Shown: positions 1-7,880 of the stretch, piece after piece
Numbering within the stretch: the stretch's first letter is position 1
Layout: the number at the start of each line of letters is the position of its first letter
Source: Streptomyces zhaozhouensis
GTDB taxonomy: Bacteria > Actinomycetota > Actinomycetes > Streptomycetales > Streptomycetaceae
DNA length: 64,000 bases
NCBI RefSeq assembly: GCF_900230195.1
Contig: NZ_OCNE01000010.1
Location: forward strand, 124,001 to 188,000
Direction of reading: 5' to 3'
The notes under the pieces: model-generated
Seen by the model: only the letters and a program-made list of their open reading frames with translations
What the model was told of the DNA's origin: nothing
The model's database searches: none
Made by a program: the position numbers and the translations under genes

Positions 1-647
1 CCACGGACGCCGCGCCCAGCGGAGCGCTGCTCCTCGACGGGCCGGACGGCGGCCGGGAACTCGGCGGACGCGTGTTCCGCGAGCCGGAGATCCTGCTGGC
101 CGACGGCACCCATGTCGCCACCGCCGCCCCCGTCGGCGTCGGCGTCGACCCCGGCAACGCCGCGGCCTCGGCCCCCACCGTCGAGGGGCTGCTCACCGAG
201 GGGCCGCTCGCCGACAGCGGGCTGCTGCCGGACGGGGTCGCCGGAGAGCTGGAGGAACAGTTGGCGCGCGCCCTGGAGGGCGGGCCGGCGGCGCTGCCCT
301 GGCCGCCCGACCGGGCGAGCCCCCGGGAGAACGCGGGAAGCGAGCCGGTGCCGCTGGCGCTCGGCGCCGAGCGCGGCCATGTGCTGGTGCAGGAGGCGGC
401 CGACGCGGTCGGCGACCGCTACCGCCTGGTCGTGGTCTCCCTGGAGACCGGTGAGGTGCTGGCCAGCCGGACCATGCGGTCCCCGGCCGGACCGGCCCTG
501 ACCTCCCCCGACGGCGTCACCGTGCTGCCGGTGACGGACGAGGACGCCGAGTTCCCCGCGCACGACGGGCTGCTGCTGGTCGCCCCCGACGGCACGTTGA
601 CCGACGTCACCGTCGGCGGCACCGACTTCTTCGGCAACGTCGACTGA
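1..647 (+). CDS. 3' end of a protein of unknown function (partial)
   Basis: The frame is already open at base 3 and ends at the TGA at 645-647, so the gene starts before the window and the GTG at 72 is probably internal. About 214 residues are visible, rich in Ala, Gly and Pro, with no membrane segment and no motif I can name. The last 90 residues hold short hydrophobic strands separated by turns (LVVVSLETGEVL, GLLLVAPDGTL), a pattern seen in beta-propeller-like secreted proteins, but this is only an impression. The membrane protein at 699 follows on the same strand after 51 bp, so the two may be co-transcribed. Confidence 0.7.
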   Translation, partial: TDAAPSGALLLDGPDGGRELGGRVFREPEILLADGTHVATAAPVGVGVDPGNAAASAPTVEGLLTEGPLADSGLLPDGVAGELEEQLARALEGGPAALPWPPDRASPRENAGSEPVPLALGAERGHVLVQEAADAVGDRYRLVVVSLETGEVLASRTMRSPAGPALTSPDGVTVLPVTDEDAEFPAHDGLLLVAPDGTLTDVTVGGTDFFGNVD

Positions 648-698
648 CCCGCCCCGCGGCCCCACGAACCAGGACGAACGGAACGAGAGGACCCTCCC

Positions 699-1478
699 AT
701 GAAGTACCTGAACTGGCTGTTCATCGCCGTCGGCGTCGGCCTCACCATCCCCTACGTGCTCACCGGCCTGGAGGCCGACACCCCGATGCCCTGGCTCAAC
801 GGCTGGATGGTCGGCCCGATCCTGCTGGTCACCGTCGTGCCGATGCTCTTCTCCACCAGCAGGCTGCTGGACGGCGCGCTGGGCTCCGGCCCGCCGAAGG
901 AGTTCCGTGACGCGCCCGTCGGCATCGGCACCGTCGTGAGCATGGAACGCACCGGCCTGACGGTCAACGACGCGCCGCAGATGGACATCCTGATGGACGT
1001 CAGCACCCTCGACGGCCAGTCGTTCCGGGGCGTCGCCCGGCAGTTGGTGGATCTGAGCGAGCTGACCCTGATCCGCCCCGGCACCATGCTGCCCGTGCGC
1101 TACCTGCCGGGCAGCAGCGACGGCCGCGTCGTGATCGCCAGCGACGCGCCGCCCGAGGAGATGCAGGACGCGATGAACCGGGTCCGGCTCGCCAAGGGCG
1201 AGATCACGCCCAAGCAGCTGCGGATCGCCGAGAACGGCTACGAGACCCGCGCCGTGGTCCTCCAGACGCGCCCCACCGGCGAGATCAGGGGCGAGCACGC
1301 CGTGGTCGCCTACACCCTGCGGGTCTCCCGCCCCGACGGCTCCACCTTCGACATCGCGCAGGAGAAGCCGATGCCGCCCAGCGTGGTGCCGCACGTCCAG
1401 CCCGGCATGGTGGTCCGCGCCCAGTACCTGCCGCACGACGAGTCGGAGGTGTTGGTGATCACGCCCGCCAACGCCTGA
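699..1478 (+). CDS. membrane protein with two OB-like repeats, function unknown
   Basis: 259 residues. The ATG at 699 follows a good ribosome site (GAGAGGA, about 8 nt upstream). Two hydrophobic segments at about residues 3-24 and 36-57 anchor the protein. The rest is probably soluble and made of two similar units (about 70-150 and 175-255), each built as GTVVSMERTGLTVN... or RAVVLQTRPTGEI..., followed by a strand pair and ending in a P-G-M-x-V-x-A/V-x-YLP motif (PGTMLPVRYLP, PGMVVRAQYLP). That double P-G-x-x-x-x-x-YLP layout resembles DUF3592-type membrane proteins of actinomycetes. No catalytic residues are evident. It probably shares a transcript with the partial gene upstream. Confidence 0.75.
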   Translation: MKYLNWLFIAVGVGLTIPYVLTGLEADTPMPWLNGWMVGPILLVTVVPMLFSTSRLLDGALGSGPPKEFRDAPVGIGTVVSMERTGLTVNDAPQMDILMDVSTLDGQSFRGVARQLVDLSELTLIRPGTMLPVRYLPGSSDGRVVIASDAPPEEMQDAMNRVRLAKGEITPKQLRIAENGYETRAVVLQTRPTGEIRGEHAVVAYTLRVSRPDGSTFDIAQEKPMPPSVVPHVQPGMVVRAQYLPHDESEVLVITPANA

Positions 1479-1651
1479 CGGGACGGGTTCCGGGGGGACA
1501 ACCGGGACCGCCCTGGGCAGGTATAGCGCACGCGGTGGCACAGGGGCGCGCGGCCGAGGCCGTCGGCGCCCCGCGACCGTCGGCGCACACCCCGGCGCCG
1601 GGAACCAGCCCGGCGACGGGGAGACACCCCACGACCAGGAGGCGCGGACCG

Positions 1652-2575
1652 ATGACGAAGGAGCACACCCCGGGCACCGAGAACGCGGGCGGCCGGCACG
1701 AGGGGTGGGAGTTCGAGGACGACAGAGGGGTGCGGGTGACGCGGGACCGCCCGCCCCGCCGGATCGTCGCCTACACCCAGATCGCCGCCGCCCTCTGGGA
1801 CGAGGGGGTGCGCCCGTTGGGCCACTTCGGCTCGCTGCACGACGGGCAGGCGCCGGATCCGGCCAAGTCCGGCCTGCTGCCGCTGGACGAGATCCCCTAC
1901 CACGGTCCCGGCGGGGCGCTTCGGGTCGAGCGACTGGTCGCGACCAGCCCGGAGTTGCTCGTCGGCGTCACCTACGACGGCAAGCGGCTCTACGGCGTGG
2001 AGGAGCCGGTCGCCGAGGAGTTGGAGGCGCGCGTACCCCTGGTGGCCCTGGACGTCGGCCCCGGCCGCGGCCTGGACGAGGTTTCGGCCCGACTGGCCGC
2101 GCTGGCCGGCACGTTGGGCGCGCGGGCCGCCGTGCCGGCCGACGAGCTGGCGCGGCGGCTCGACGCCGCGCGGCAGCGGCTTCGCGCGGCCGCCGCCGGC
2201 GCGCCGGGCGCGCGGGTGCTGGCGCTCTCCCCGGCCGGGCCGGACGCGGCCTATCTGGCGCGCGCCACGGCCTGGCCCGACCTGCGCGCACTGGCCGAGC
2301 AGGGCGTGCTCCTGGCCACCCCGCCGGACGGGCCGGGTGCCAACTGGGCCACCGGCGACTGGTCCGACGCCGTCGCCCTCGACCCGGCGATCGTCCTCGG
2401 CGACGTGCGGGGGAACGCGGCCAGGCCGGCGGAGTTCCGCGACAACGCGGGCTGGCTGCGGCTCTCGCGCGGCGCGCGGGTGCTGCCCTGGAACCCGGAG
2501 CTGCCCCCGAGCGCGCTGGCCCAGGCCCGCTTCCTCGACACGGTCTCCGAGGCGCTGGAGTCCCTGACACGATGA
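1652..2575 (+). CDS. iron-siderophore-type ABC substrate-binding protein, no export signal
   Basis: 307 residues. The frame is open from 1535, but the ATG at 1652 has AGGAGG nine bases upstream and is preferred. The fold signature is that of class III (FhuD/FecB/BtuF) binding proteins: an early strand RRIVAYTQIAAALWDEGVRPLG, then RVERLVATSPELLVG, and a late WATGDWSDAVALDPAIVLGD stretch before the C-terminal lobe. Such proteins normally capture Fe-siderophores outside the membrane for a FecCD-type permease. Oddly, I see neither a signal peptide nor a lipobox Cys at either start, and no permease or ATPase genes adjoin it. It may be a cytoplasmic ferric-siderophore handling protein or may depend on distant genes. 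Confidence 0.72.
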   Translation: MTKEHTPGTENAGGRHEGWEFEDDRGVRVTRDRPPRRIVAYTQIAAALWDEGVRPLGHFGSLHDGQAPDPAKSGLLPLDEIPYHGPGGALRVERLVATSPELLVGVTYDGKRLYGVEEPVAEELEARVPLVALDVGPGRGLDEVSARLAALAGTLGARAAVPADELARRLDAARQRLRAAAAGAPGARVLALSPAGPDAAYLARATAWPDLRALAEQGVLLATPPDGPGANWATGDWSDAVALDPAIVLGDVRGNAARPAEFRDNAGWLRLSRGARVLPWNPELPPSALAQARFLDTVSEALESLTR

Positions 2576-2603
2576 ACCGCCCCCGTGCGGCGCCCCCGAC
2601 GAC

Positions 2604-2820
2604 GCGGCCCCTGGGGGGCGCGGGGAACTGCGCGAGTAACCGCCCACCGGGGCGCGGCCGACGTCGGTGCCCGGCCACCCGGGCACGGTGGTCGCCCGCG
2701 CGTCCGCCTGCGGCGCCTGCGGCGGCGCGGCCCCTGGGGGGCGCGGGGAACTGCGCGAGTAACCGCCCACCGGGGCGCGGCCGACGTCGGTGCCCGGCCA
2801 CCCGGGCACGGTGGTCGCCC
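2604..2820. repeat. 94-bp direct repeat, two copies, each with a hairpin
   Basis: Copies at 2604-2697 and 2727-2820 read the same base for base and lie 123 bp apart. Each begins GCGGCCCCTGGGGGGCGCGG, contains the GGGGAACTGCGCGA motif common between Streptomyces genes, and ends in a perfect 8-bp stem with 4-base loop (GTGCCCGG-CCAC-CCGGGCAC, at 2667-2686 and 2790-2809). It sits between the converging genes at 1652 and 2858, so the hairpins may terminate both. An eight-fold GTCAGCCG-like stutter follows at about 2832-2858. Confidence 0.85.
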
Positions 2821-2857
2821 CCAGCCCCGGCGGTCAGCCGGTCAGCCGGTCAGCCGG

Positions 2858-3823
2858 TCAACGCAGGCCGCGCAGATAGGCCCAGCCGACATCCGCGCTG
2901 TGCAGCGGGGTCACGTCCGGGGTGTCGTTCTCCACGATGTACTCCCGCACCGTGTGCGCGCGGAAGATCCGGGGAAAGTCGATCATGCCGGTGCCCGGGT
3001 CGGAGGTGTCGCCGGTCTCCGGGTCGCGGTCCTTGACGTGGAACTGCAGGACCCGCTGCGGCGCCGACCTGATGACGTCGATCGTGTACTGCTCGGGGTC
3101 GTCCACCCCGTCGCCGCTCTCGATGCCGGCGGTGACCGTCCAGTGGATGTCGATCTCCAGGTGCACCAGGCGCGGGTCCAGCTCGCCGGTGAGGATGTCC
3201 CAGGGCGTCAGCCCCCCGCCGAGGTCCTTGGTGAACTCGTGCGCGTGGTTGTGGTAGCCGTAACGCAGCCCGTAGCGGCGGGCCTTGGCCGCCTCGTTGT
3301 TCATCCGCTCCGCGAAGCGGCGCCACTCGTCGGCGTCGTCCGAGTCGAGGTAGGGGACGTTGAGGTAGGACTGGCCCAGCGTGCGGGCGTCCCGCAGCTT
3401 GGTGCGCAGCGCGTCCTCGTCCTCGCTGAGGTCGTTGTGGCTGGATGTCGCACGGATGCCCAACTCACGGTAGAAGTCCCGCAGTTCCTCCGCCGTACGG
3501 CCGAAGAAGCCGAGCGCCTGCTCGACCCTGGGGTAGCCGAGCCCGGCGATGTGGCGCAGCGACTCGTCGAAGCCGGGGTCGCCGTTGAGCGCGTCCCGCA
3601 CGGTGTAGAGCTGGATGCTGATGCGGTTCCTCGGTATCCGTACCCGGCCCCAGCCGCCGCCGGGGCGGGCCTGGGCGGTGGGCGCGGCCGCCACGCCGGT
3701 GGCGGCGAGGGCGCCGGCGCCCAGCGCGCCGAGCGCGGCGCCGCGCAGCATCGCACGTCGGCTGGGGGCGCGTCCGGCGCGCGCCATCGCGAGGGCTTTT
3801 CGGTCGTCGAGTCCGTAGCACAT
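2858..3823 (-). CDS. Tat-exported sugar phosphate isomerase/epimerase-like protein
   Basis: 321 residues from the ATG at 3823, which has AGGA about 8 bases upstream; ATG 3787 is a weaker alternative. The N-terminus carries a twin-arginine signal (SRRAMLRGAALGALGAGALA, about residues 21-40) ending near AQA. The mature part is a xylose-isomerase-like TIM barrel (AP endonuclease family 2): RISIQLYTVRDAL at the start, GYPRVEQALGFFGR, SSHNDLSED, YGYHNHAHEF with probable metal-binding His and Glu, LEIDIHWTVTAG and LQFHVKDRDPETG. Family members isomerise or epimerise sugars or act in keto-sugar breakdown; export through Tat suggests an extracytoplasmic cofactor-loaded enzyme. It diverges from the hexosaminidase gene at 4095. 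The substrate is unknown. Confidence 0.82.
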   Translation of the reverse strand: MCYGLDDRKALAMARAGRAPSRRAMLRGAALGALGAGALAATGVAAAPTAQARPGGGWGRVRIPRNRISIQLYTVRDALNGDPGFDESLRHIAGLGYPRVEQALGFFGRTAEELRDFYRELGIRATSSHNDLSEDEDALRTKLRDARTLGQSYLNVPYLDSDDADEWRRFAERMNNEAAKARRYGLRYGYHNHAHEFTKDLGGGLTPWDILTGELDPRLVHLEIDIHWTVTAGIESGDGVDDPEQYTIDVIRSAPQRVLQFHVKDRDPETGDTSDPGTGMIDFPRIFRAHTVREYIVENDTPDVTPLHSADVGWAYLRGLR

Positions 3824-3911
3824 GGGCGAAGTCCTGCCGTTCTTGCGGAGGTGCGAATCCTTCGTCGTACACGACGGGCGGGACGCCTGCACCGCGTTCG
3901 CCTCGGCCGAC

Positions 3912-3940
3912 AACGTAGAAACGACTTTGCGCACAGTCAA
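3912..3940 (-). promoter_or_regulatory. probable promoter of the Tat-exported isomerase
   Basis: On the minus strand TTGACT (3940-3935) and TACGTT (3917-3912) are separated by exactly 17 bases, a good match to a vegetative promoter. It would give a leader of about 80 nt before the ATG at 3823. Confidence 0.5.
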
Positions 3941-4094
3941 GAGAAGGTTCTGTCCCTGCCGAGAAAAGTGCGGCGGCCCCGTGGGGCGTCGCGCGCGTCC
4001 CGTTCGCCCGTGGCGCGTCGGGGCACCTTGGCACCGCGGGACCCTGCGGCTAGCGTCGATGCGGCCCTGCCAGAGATCGACGGGAGTGCGACAC

Positions 4095-5582
4095 GTGACC
4101 GATGAGCCGCAGACCACGCCGCCGACCCACGACGAGACGCCGGCCCTGGTGCCGCGCCCCCAGACGCTGCGGACGCGTCCGGGGGAGTACTGGACCCTCG
4201 GCCCCGGAACCGGGGTCGCGGGACCGGACGAGGTGACCGCGCTGGCGCGGGAGGTGCTTGACCTGTCCGGTGACCCCACCGGGCCGGGGCCCCGCGTGGA
4301 GCTGACGCTGGTGGACGAGGCGGGGCTCGGCGACGAGGGCTACCGGCTGACCGTCGACGAGCGTGGTGCCCGCGCGTCCGCCGCCACCGCCACGGGGCTG
4401 GTCTGGGCCGTCCAGACCCTGCGGCAACTGCTGCGCGACCGGCGCCTGCCGTTCGTGGAGATCGTGGACCGCCCCCGCTACGGCTGGCGCGGCGCGCATC
4501 TGGACGTGGCCCGCCACATGCAGCCGCTGTCGTTCCTCTACCGCTTCGTCGACCTGCTGTCGCTGCACAAGCTCAACACCCTGCACCTCCATCTCACCGA
4601 CGACCAGGGCTGGCGCTTCGAGGTCACGCGCTACCCGAAGCTGACCGAGATCGGCGGGTTCCGCCGTGGCTCCGTCGTCGGGCACAACCGCGAGGGGCGC
4701 ACCAACGACGTGCCGCACGGCGGCAGTTACACCCAGGCGGAGCTGCGCGGGCTGGTCGCCCACGCGGCGCGGCGCGGGGTGCGGATCATGCCGGAGGTCG
4801 ACGCGCCGGGGCACATGCAGGCGGCGATCTCGGCGTACCCCTGGCTCGGCAACCGCCCGGACGAGCTGCTGCCGGTGCGGGTCGAGTGGGGCATCTCCCG
4901 CCACGTGCTCAACGCCAGGGAACGCACGGTGGAGTTCGTCCGCGACGTGCTGGACGAGCTGGTGGACGTCTTCCCCTGCGAGTTCGTCCACATCGGCGGC
5001 GACGAGGTGCCCACCGACGAGTGGCTGGCCAGCCCCGAGGCGAGGGAGCGGGCGGCGGCGGAACGGCTCGGCGGCCCCGAGGAGCTGCTGGGCTGGTGGG
5101 CCCGCCGGCTCGCCTCGCACCTGGCCGGGCACGGGCGCCGGGTCGCCGTCTGGGACGAGCTGCTGGAGCAGGGCGTTCCGGAGGGCGGAATCGTCTTCGC
5201 CTGGCAGAACGAGGAACGGGTCGCGCTGGCGGAGCGCGCCGGCCACGAGCTGGTGGCCGTTCCCCAGCAGCACACCTATCTGGACTACGCGGAGGCCGAG
5301 GGGCCCGACGAACCCCTGGCCATCGGCGGCGGGCTGCCGCTGGCGAAGGTCCACGCCTACCGCCCGCCGAAGTCGGCGCTCGGCGTCCAGGGGCAGCTGT
5401 GGAGCGAGTACCTGCCCACGCCGGCGGCCGTCGAGTGGCGCGCCTTCCCCCGGCTGGCGGCCATCGCCGAGACCGGCTGGTCGGCCGAGGACGACCGCGA
5501 CCCCGCCGACTTCGACCGCCGGCTGCGCGGCCACCTCCCGCTGCTGGACGCTCTCGGCGTCCACTACCGGCCCCTCGACTGA
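4095..5582 (+). CDS. beta-N-acetylhexosaminidase, glycoside hydrolase family 20
   Basis: 495 residues. The GTG at 4095 has GGGAG eight bases upstream; the open frame reaches 3822 but has no better start. After an N-terminal GH20b-like domain (about 20-125, GYRLTVDERGARASAATATG) comes the GH20 barrel: YGWRGAHLDVARH, NTLHLHLTDDQGWRFE, IMPEVDAPGHMQAA and the catalytic HIGGDEVP, in which Asp303-Glu304 should orient the acetamido group and protonate the leaving group in substrate-assisted cleavage of terminal GlcNAc or GalNAc. I see no signal peptide, so it may act inside the cell on imported chito-oligosaccharides or on cell-wall fragments. No DasR-like operator was noticed upstream. Confidence 0.93.
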   Translation: MTDEPQTTPPTHDETPALVPRPQTLRTRPGEYWTLGPGTGVAGPDEVTALAREVLDLSGDPTGPGPRVELTLVDEAGLGDEGYRLTVDERGARASAATATGLVWAVQTLRQLLRDRRLPFVEIVDRPRYGWRGAHLDVARHMQPLSFLYRFVDLLSLHKLNTLHLHLTDDQGWRFEVTRYPKLTEIGGFRRGSVVGHNREGRTNDVPHGGSYTQAELRGLVAHAARRGVRIMPEVDAPGHMQAAISAYPWLGNRPDELLPVRVEWGISRHVLNARERTVEFVRDVLDELVDVFPCEFVHIGGDEVPTDEWLASPEARERAAAERLGGPEELLGWWARRLASHLAGHGRRVAVWDELLEQGVPEGGIVFAWQNEERVALAERAGHELVAVPQQHTYLDYAEAEGPDEPLAIGGGLPLAKVHAYRPPKSALGVQGQLWSEYLPTPAAVEWRAFPRLAAIAETGWSAEDDRDPADFDRRLRGHLPLLDALGVHYRPLD

Positions 5583-5602
5583 CCGCACCGCCCGCACCGC
5601 AC

Positions 5603-5636
5603 CGCCCCGCCCCGCCGCACCCGGCCGGGCGGGGCG
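5603..5636 (+). terminator. terminator after the hexosaminidase gene
   Basis: A 10-bp perfect stem (CGCCCCGCCC / GGGCGGGGCG) with a 14-base loop begins 21 bp after the stop codon. There is no T run, as is usual in this group. Confidence 0.55.
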
Positions 5637-5748
5637 TCGCGTTCCGGCCGCGTCGGGCCTCCCCGGGGGGCGGGCGCCGTCGAGCCGAGCGTCCCTCCGA
5701 CACGGGGGAACGTGCCGCGTGCGGCGCCCCTTCTCGGCTTCCACCTGG

Positions 5749-5758
5749 CTGTATACAG
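5749..5758. promoter_or_regulatory. palindrome upstream of the glutamate dehydrogenase gene
   Basis: The 318-bp gap between 5582 and 5901 holds the terminator above and a 10-bp perfect palindrome CTGTATACAG, AT-rich against its surroundings and 142 bp before the start codon. TACAGT within it could serve as a -10 box, or the palindrome could be a GntR-type operator. No clear GlnR box was seen. Confidence 0.3.
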
Positions 5759-5900
5759 TGGCCGATGTTGTGAGCTCGTCCAGGCAACGGCGCCTGGCAG
5801 GCACCGTAAGGCGCACCGTGACACGCCCAGGGCCGCCCGGCCGCTTCCGGCCGTCCCGCGCGGCGGTTCACGTGATTGCCAGGACAGGAGTGGGTTCGTC

Positions 5901-7244
5901 ATGCCGTTGCACGAGAAGTCGGAGGCCGTCTACGCCGAGGTGCTCGCCCGCAACCCCGGGGAGGACGAGTTCCATCAGGCGGTGCGCGAGGTCCTGGAGA
6001 GCATCGGCCCGGTCCTCGGCAAGCACCCCCGCTACACCGACGCCAAGATCGTCGCCCGGCTCTGCGAGCCCGAGCGGCAGATCATCTTCCGGGTGCCGTG
6101 GGAGGACGACCGGGGCGAGATCCACATCAACCGGGGCTTCCGCGTCGAGTTCAACAGCACTCTCGGCCCCTACAAGGGCGGTTTGCGCTTCCACCCCTCC
6201 GTCCGGCTGGGCACCGTCAAGTTCCTCGGCTTCGAGCAGATCTTCAAGAACGCGCTCACCGGGCTGCCCATCGGCGGCGGCAAGGGCGGCGCCGACTTCG
6301 ACCCCAAGGGACGCTCGGACCGCGAGGTGATGCGGTTCTGTCAGAGCTTCATGACCGAACTCCACCGCCACCTCGGCGAGTACACCGACGTGCCGGCGGG
6401 TGACGTGGGCGTCGGCGGCCGGGAGATCGGCTATCTCTTCGGACAGTACAAGCGGATCACCAACCGCTACGAGTCCGGCGTGCTCACCGGCAAGGGCCTC
6501 ACCTACGGCGGCGCCCAGGTGCGTTCCGAGGCGACCGGCTACGGCTGCGTCTTCTTCGTCCAGGAGATGCTGCTGGCCAGGGGCGACTCGCTGGACGGCA
6601 AGACCGTCGCCGTCTCCGGCTCGGGCAACGTCGCGATCTACGCCACCGAGAAGGCGCACCAGCTCGGCGCCCGGGTCGTCGCCTGCTCGGACTCCGGGGG
6701 CTACGTCTACGACCCCAAGGGCATCGACGTCGCGCTCCTGAAGGAGGTCAAGGAGGTCCGCAGGGAGCGGCTGACCGCCTACGCGGAGGCCGTGCCGGAC
6801 GCGCGCTACGTGCCGGACCGGAGCGTCTGGGAGGTGCCCTGCGACGTCGCGATGCCGTGCGCCACCCAGAACGAGATCACCGGCAAGGAGGCCACCGCCC
6901 TGGTGGAGAACGGCTGCGTCGCGGTCGGCGAGGGCGCCAACATGCCCACCACCCCCGAGGGCATCAAGATCTTCCAGGACGCGCACCTCGCCTACGGCCC
7001 CGGCAAGGCGGCCAACGCGGGCGGCGTCGCCACCTCGGCGCTGGAGATGCAGCAGAACGCCTCCCGCGACTCCTGGAGCTTCGAGTACTCCGAGCAGCGG
7101 CTCCAGGACATCATGCGCGGCATTCACGCCAGCTGCGCGCGGACCGCGGAGGAGTACGGGATGCCGGGCAACTACGTGGCCGGCGCGAACATCGCCGCCT
7201 ACACCAAGGTCGCCGACGCGATGCTCGCGCTCGGGCTGATCTGA
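5901..7244 (+). CDS. gdhA: NADP-type glutamate dehydrogenase
   Basis: 447 residues, the usual length of hexameric bacterial enzymes (about 447-450). The ATG at 5901 has GGAG ten bases upstream; the frame extends to 5712 without a better start. It reduces 2-oxoglutarate plus ammonium to glutamate, the high-ammonium route of nitrogen assimilation. Recognisable blocks: QIIFRVPWEDDRGEIHINRGFRVEFNS, YKGGLRFHPSV, LPIGGGKGGADFDPKG with the catalytic lysine region, VPAGDVGVGGREIGYL, the Rossmann motif VAVSGSGNVA and NMPTTPEG, ending KVADAMLALGLI. It appears to be a single-gene unit with a terminator behind it. Confidence 0.95.
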   Translation: MPLHEKSEAVYAEVLARNPGEDEFHQAVREVLESIGPVLGKHPRYTDAKIVARLCEPERQIIFRVPWEDDRGEIHINRGFRVEFNSTLGPYKGGLRFHPSVRLGTVKFLGFEQIFKNALTGLPIGGGKGGADFDPKGRSDREVMRFCQSFMTELHRHLGEYTDVPAGDVGVGGREIGYLFGQYKRITNRYESGVLTGKGLTYGGAQVRSEATGYGCVFFVQEMLLARGDSLDGKTVAVSGSGNVAIYATEKAHQLGARVVACSDSGGYVYDPKGIDVALLKEVKEVRRERLTAYAEAVPDARYVPDRSVWEVPCDVAMPCATQNEITGKEATALVENGCVAVGEGANMPTTPEGIKIFQDAHLAYGPGKAANAGGVATSALEMQQNASRDSWSFEYSEQRLQDIMRGIHASCARTAEEYGMPGNYVAGANIAAYTKVADAMLALGLI

Positions 7245-7267
7245 CGGCGGGACCCGTCCCCGGGACC

Positions 7268-7308
7268 GGGCCGCCGCGCACGGGCGAAAAGCCGGTGCGC
7301 CGCGGCCC
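7268..7308 (+). terminator. terminator after gdhA
   Basis: A 14-bp stem with one mismatch (7268-7281 against 7295-7308) closes over a 13-base loop containing GCGAAAAGC. It lies 24 bp after the gdhA stop. Confidence 0.65.
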
Positions 7309-7331
7309 GCTTCCCGCTAGCGTCCCCGCGC

Positions 7332-7847
7332 ATGACCTCACCCCGTAGCCGTCCGCCCTACGTCGCGGACGAACGCACCCAACTGCTCGGCTGGCTCGAC
7401 CTCCAGCGGGACATCGTCCGCTGGAAGGCGGAGGGACTGACCGACGAGCAGGCCCGCCGGCCGGTGCTGCCCGCCTCCCCGCTGCTGACCGTCGCCGGGG
7501 TGCTGTCCCATCTGCGCTGGGTGGAGCACACCTGGTTCGAGGTGATCTTCCTCGGCGGCTCGACCGAGGGGAACCCGCAGTTCGTCGACGAGCCGGAGGA
7601 CGCGGACATGCGGGCCGAAGGCGTGCCGCTGGAGCGGCTGGTGGAGGAGTACCGCGCGCAGTGCGCGGTCTCGAACGCCATCGTGGCCGAGCACTCCCTG
7701 GACGAGACCGGCCGCCACCCCGACGTGTCCAGCTCCCCGGCCACGCTGCGCTGGATGCTGCTGCACATGCTGGAGGAGACCGCCCGCCACGCGGGCCACC
7801 TGGACGCCGTCCGCGAACTGGTCGACGGGCGCGTCGGCTACTGGTGA
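7332..7847 (+). CDS. DinB/DUF664-family protein
   Basis: 171 residues. It is a four-helix-bundle protein of the DinB-like group (DUF664), many of which are metal-dependent thiol transferases or stress proteins. The three expected metal histidines are visible: one in VLSHLRWVEHTWF and two in LEETARHAGHLDAVRE near the C-terminus. There is no Shine-Dalgarno sequence; instead TAGCGT (7318-7323) sits eight bases before the ATG, so the mRNA may be leaderless. It converges on the serine hydrolase gene with a 33-bp gap. The substrate is unknown. Confidence 0.82.
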   Translation: MTSPRSRPPYVADERTQLLGWLDLQRDIVRWKAEGLTDEQARRPVLPASPLLTVAGVLSHLRWVEHTWFEVIFLGGSTEGNPQFVDEPEDADMRAEGVPLERLVEEYRAQCAVSNAIVAEHSLDETGRHPDVSSSPATLRWMLLHMLEETARHAGHLDAVRELVDGRVGYW

Positions 7848-7880
7848 GCCGACAGCGCCCCGGCGCGGCCGCCGGCCCGG

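Noticed and set aside
1310..2809. 499-codon minus-strand frame across the binding-protein gene and spacer repeats
   Set aside because: It runs through the 94-bp repeats and the sense gene; no plausible protein features.
4050..5816. 588-codon frame opposite the hexosaminidase gene
   Set aside because: Antisense shadow of the GH20 gene; composition is Arg/Ala/Pro-rich without domains.
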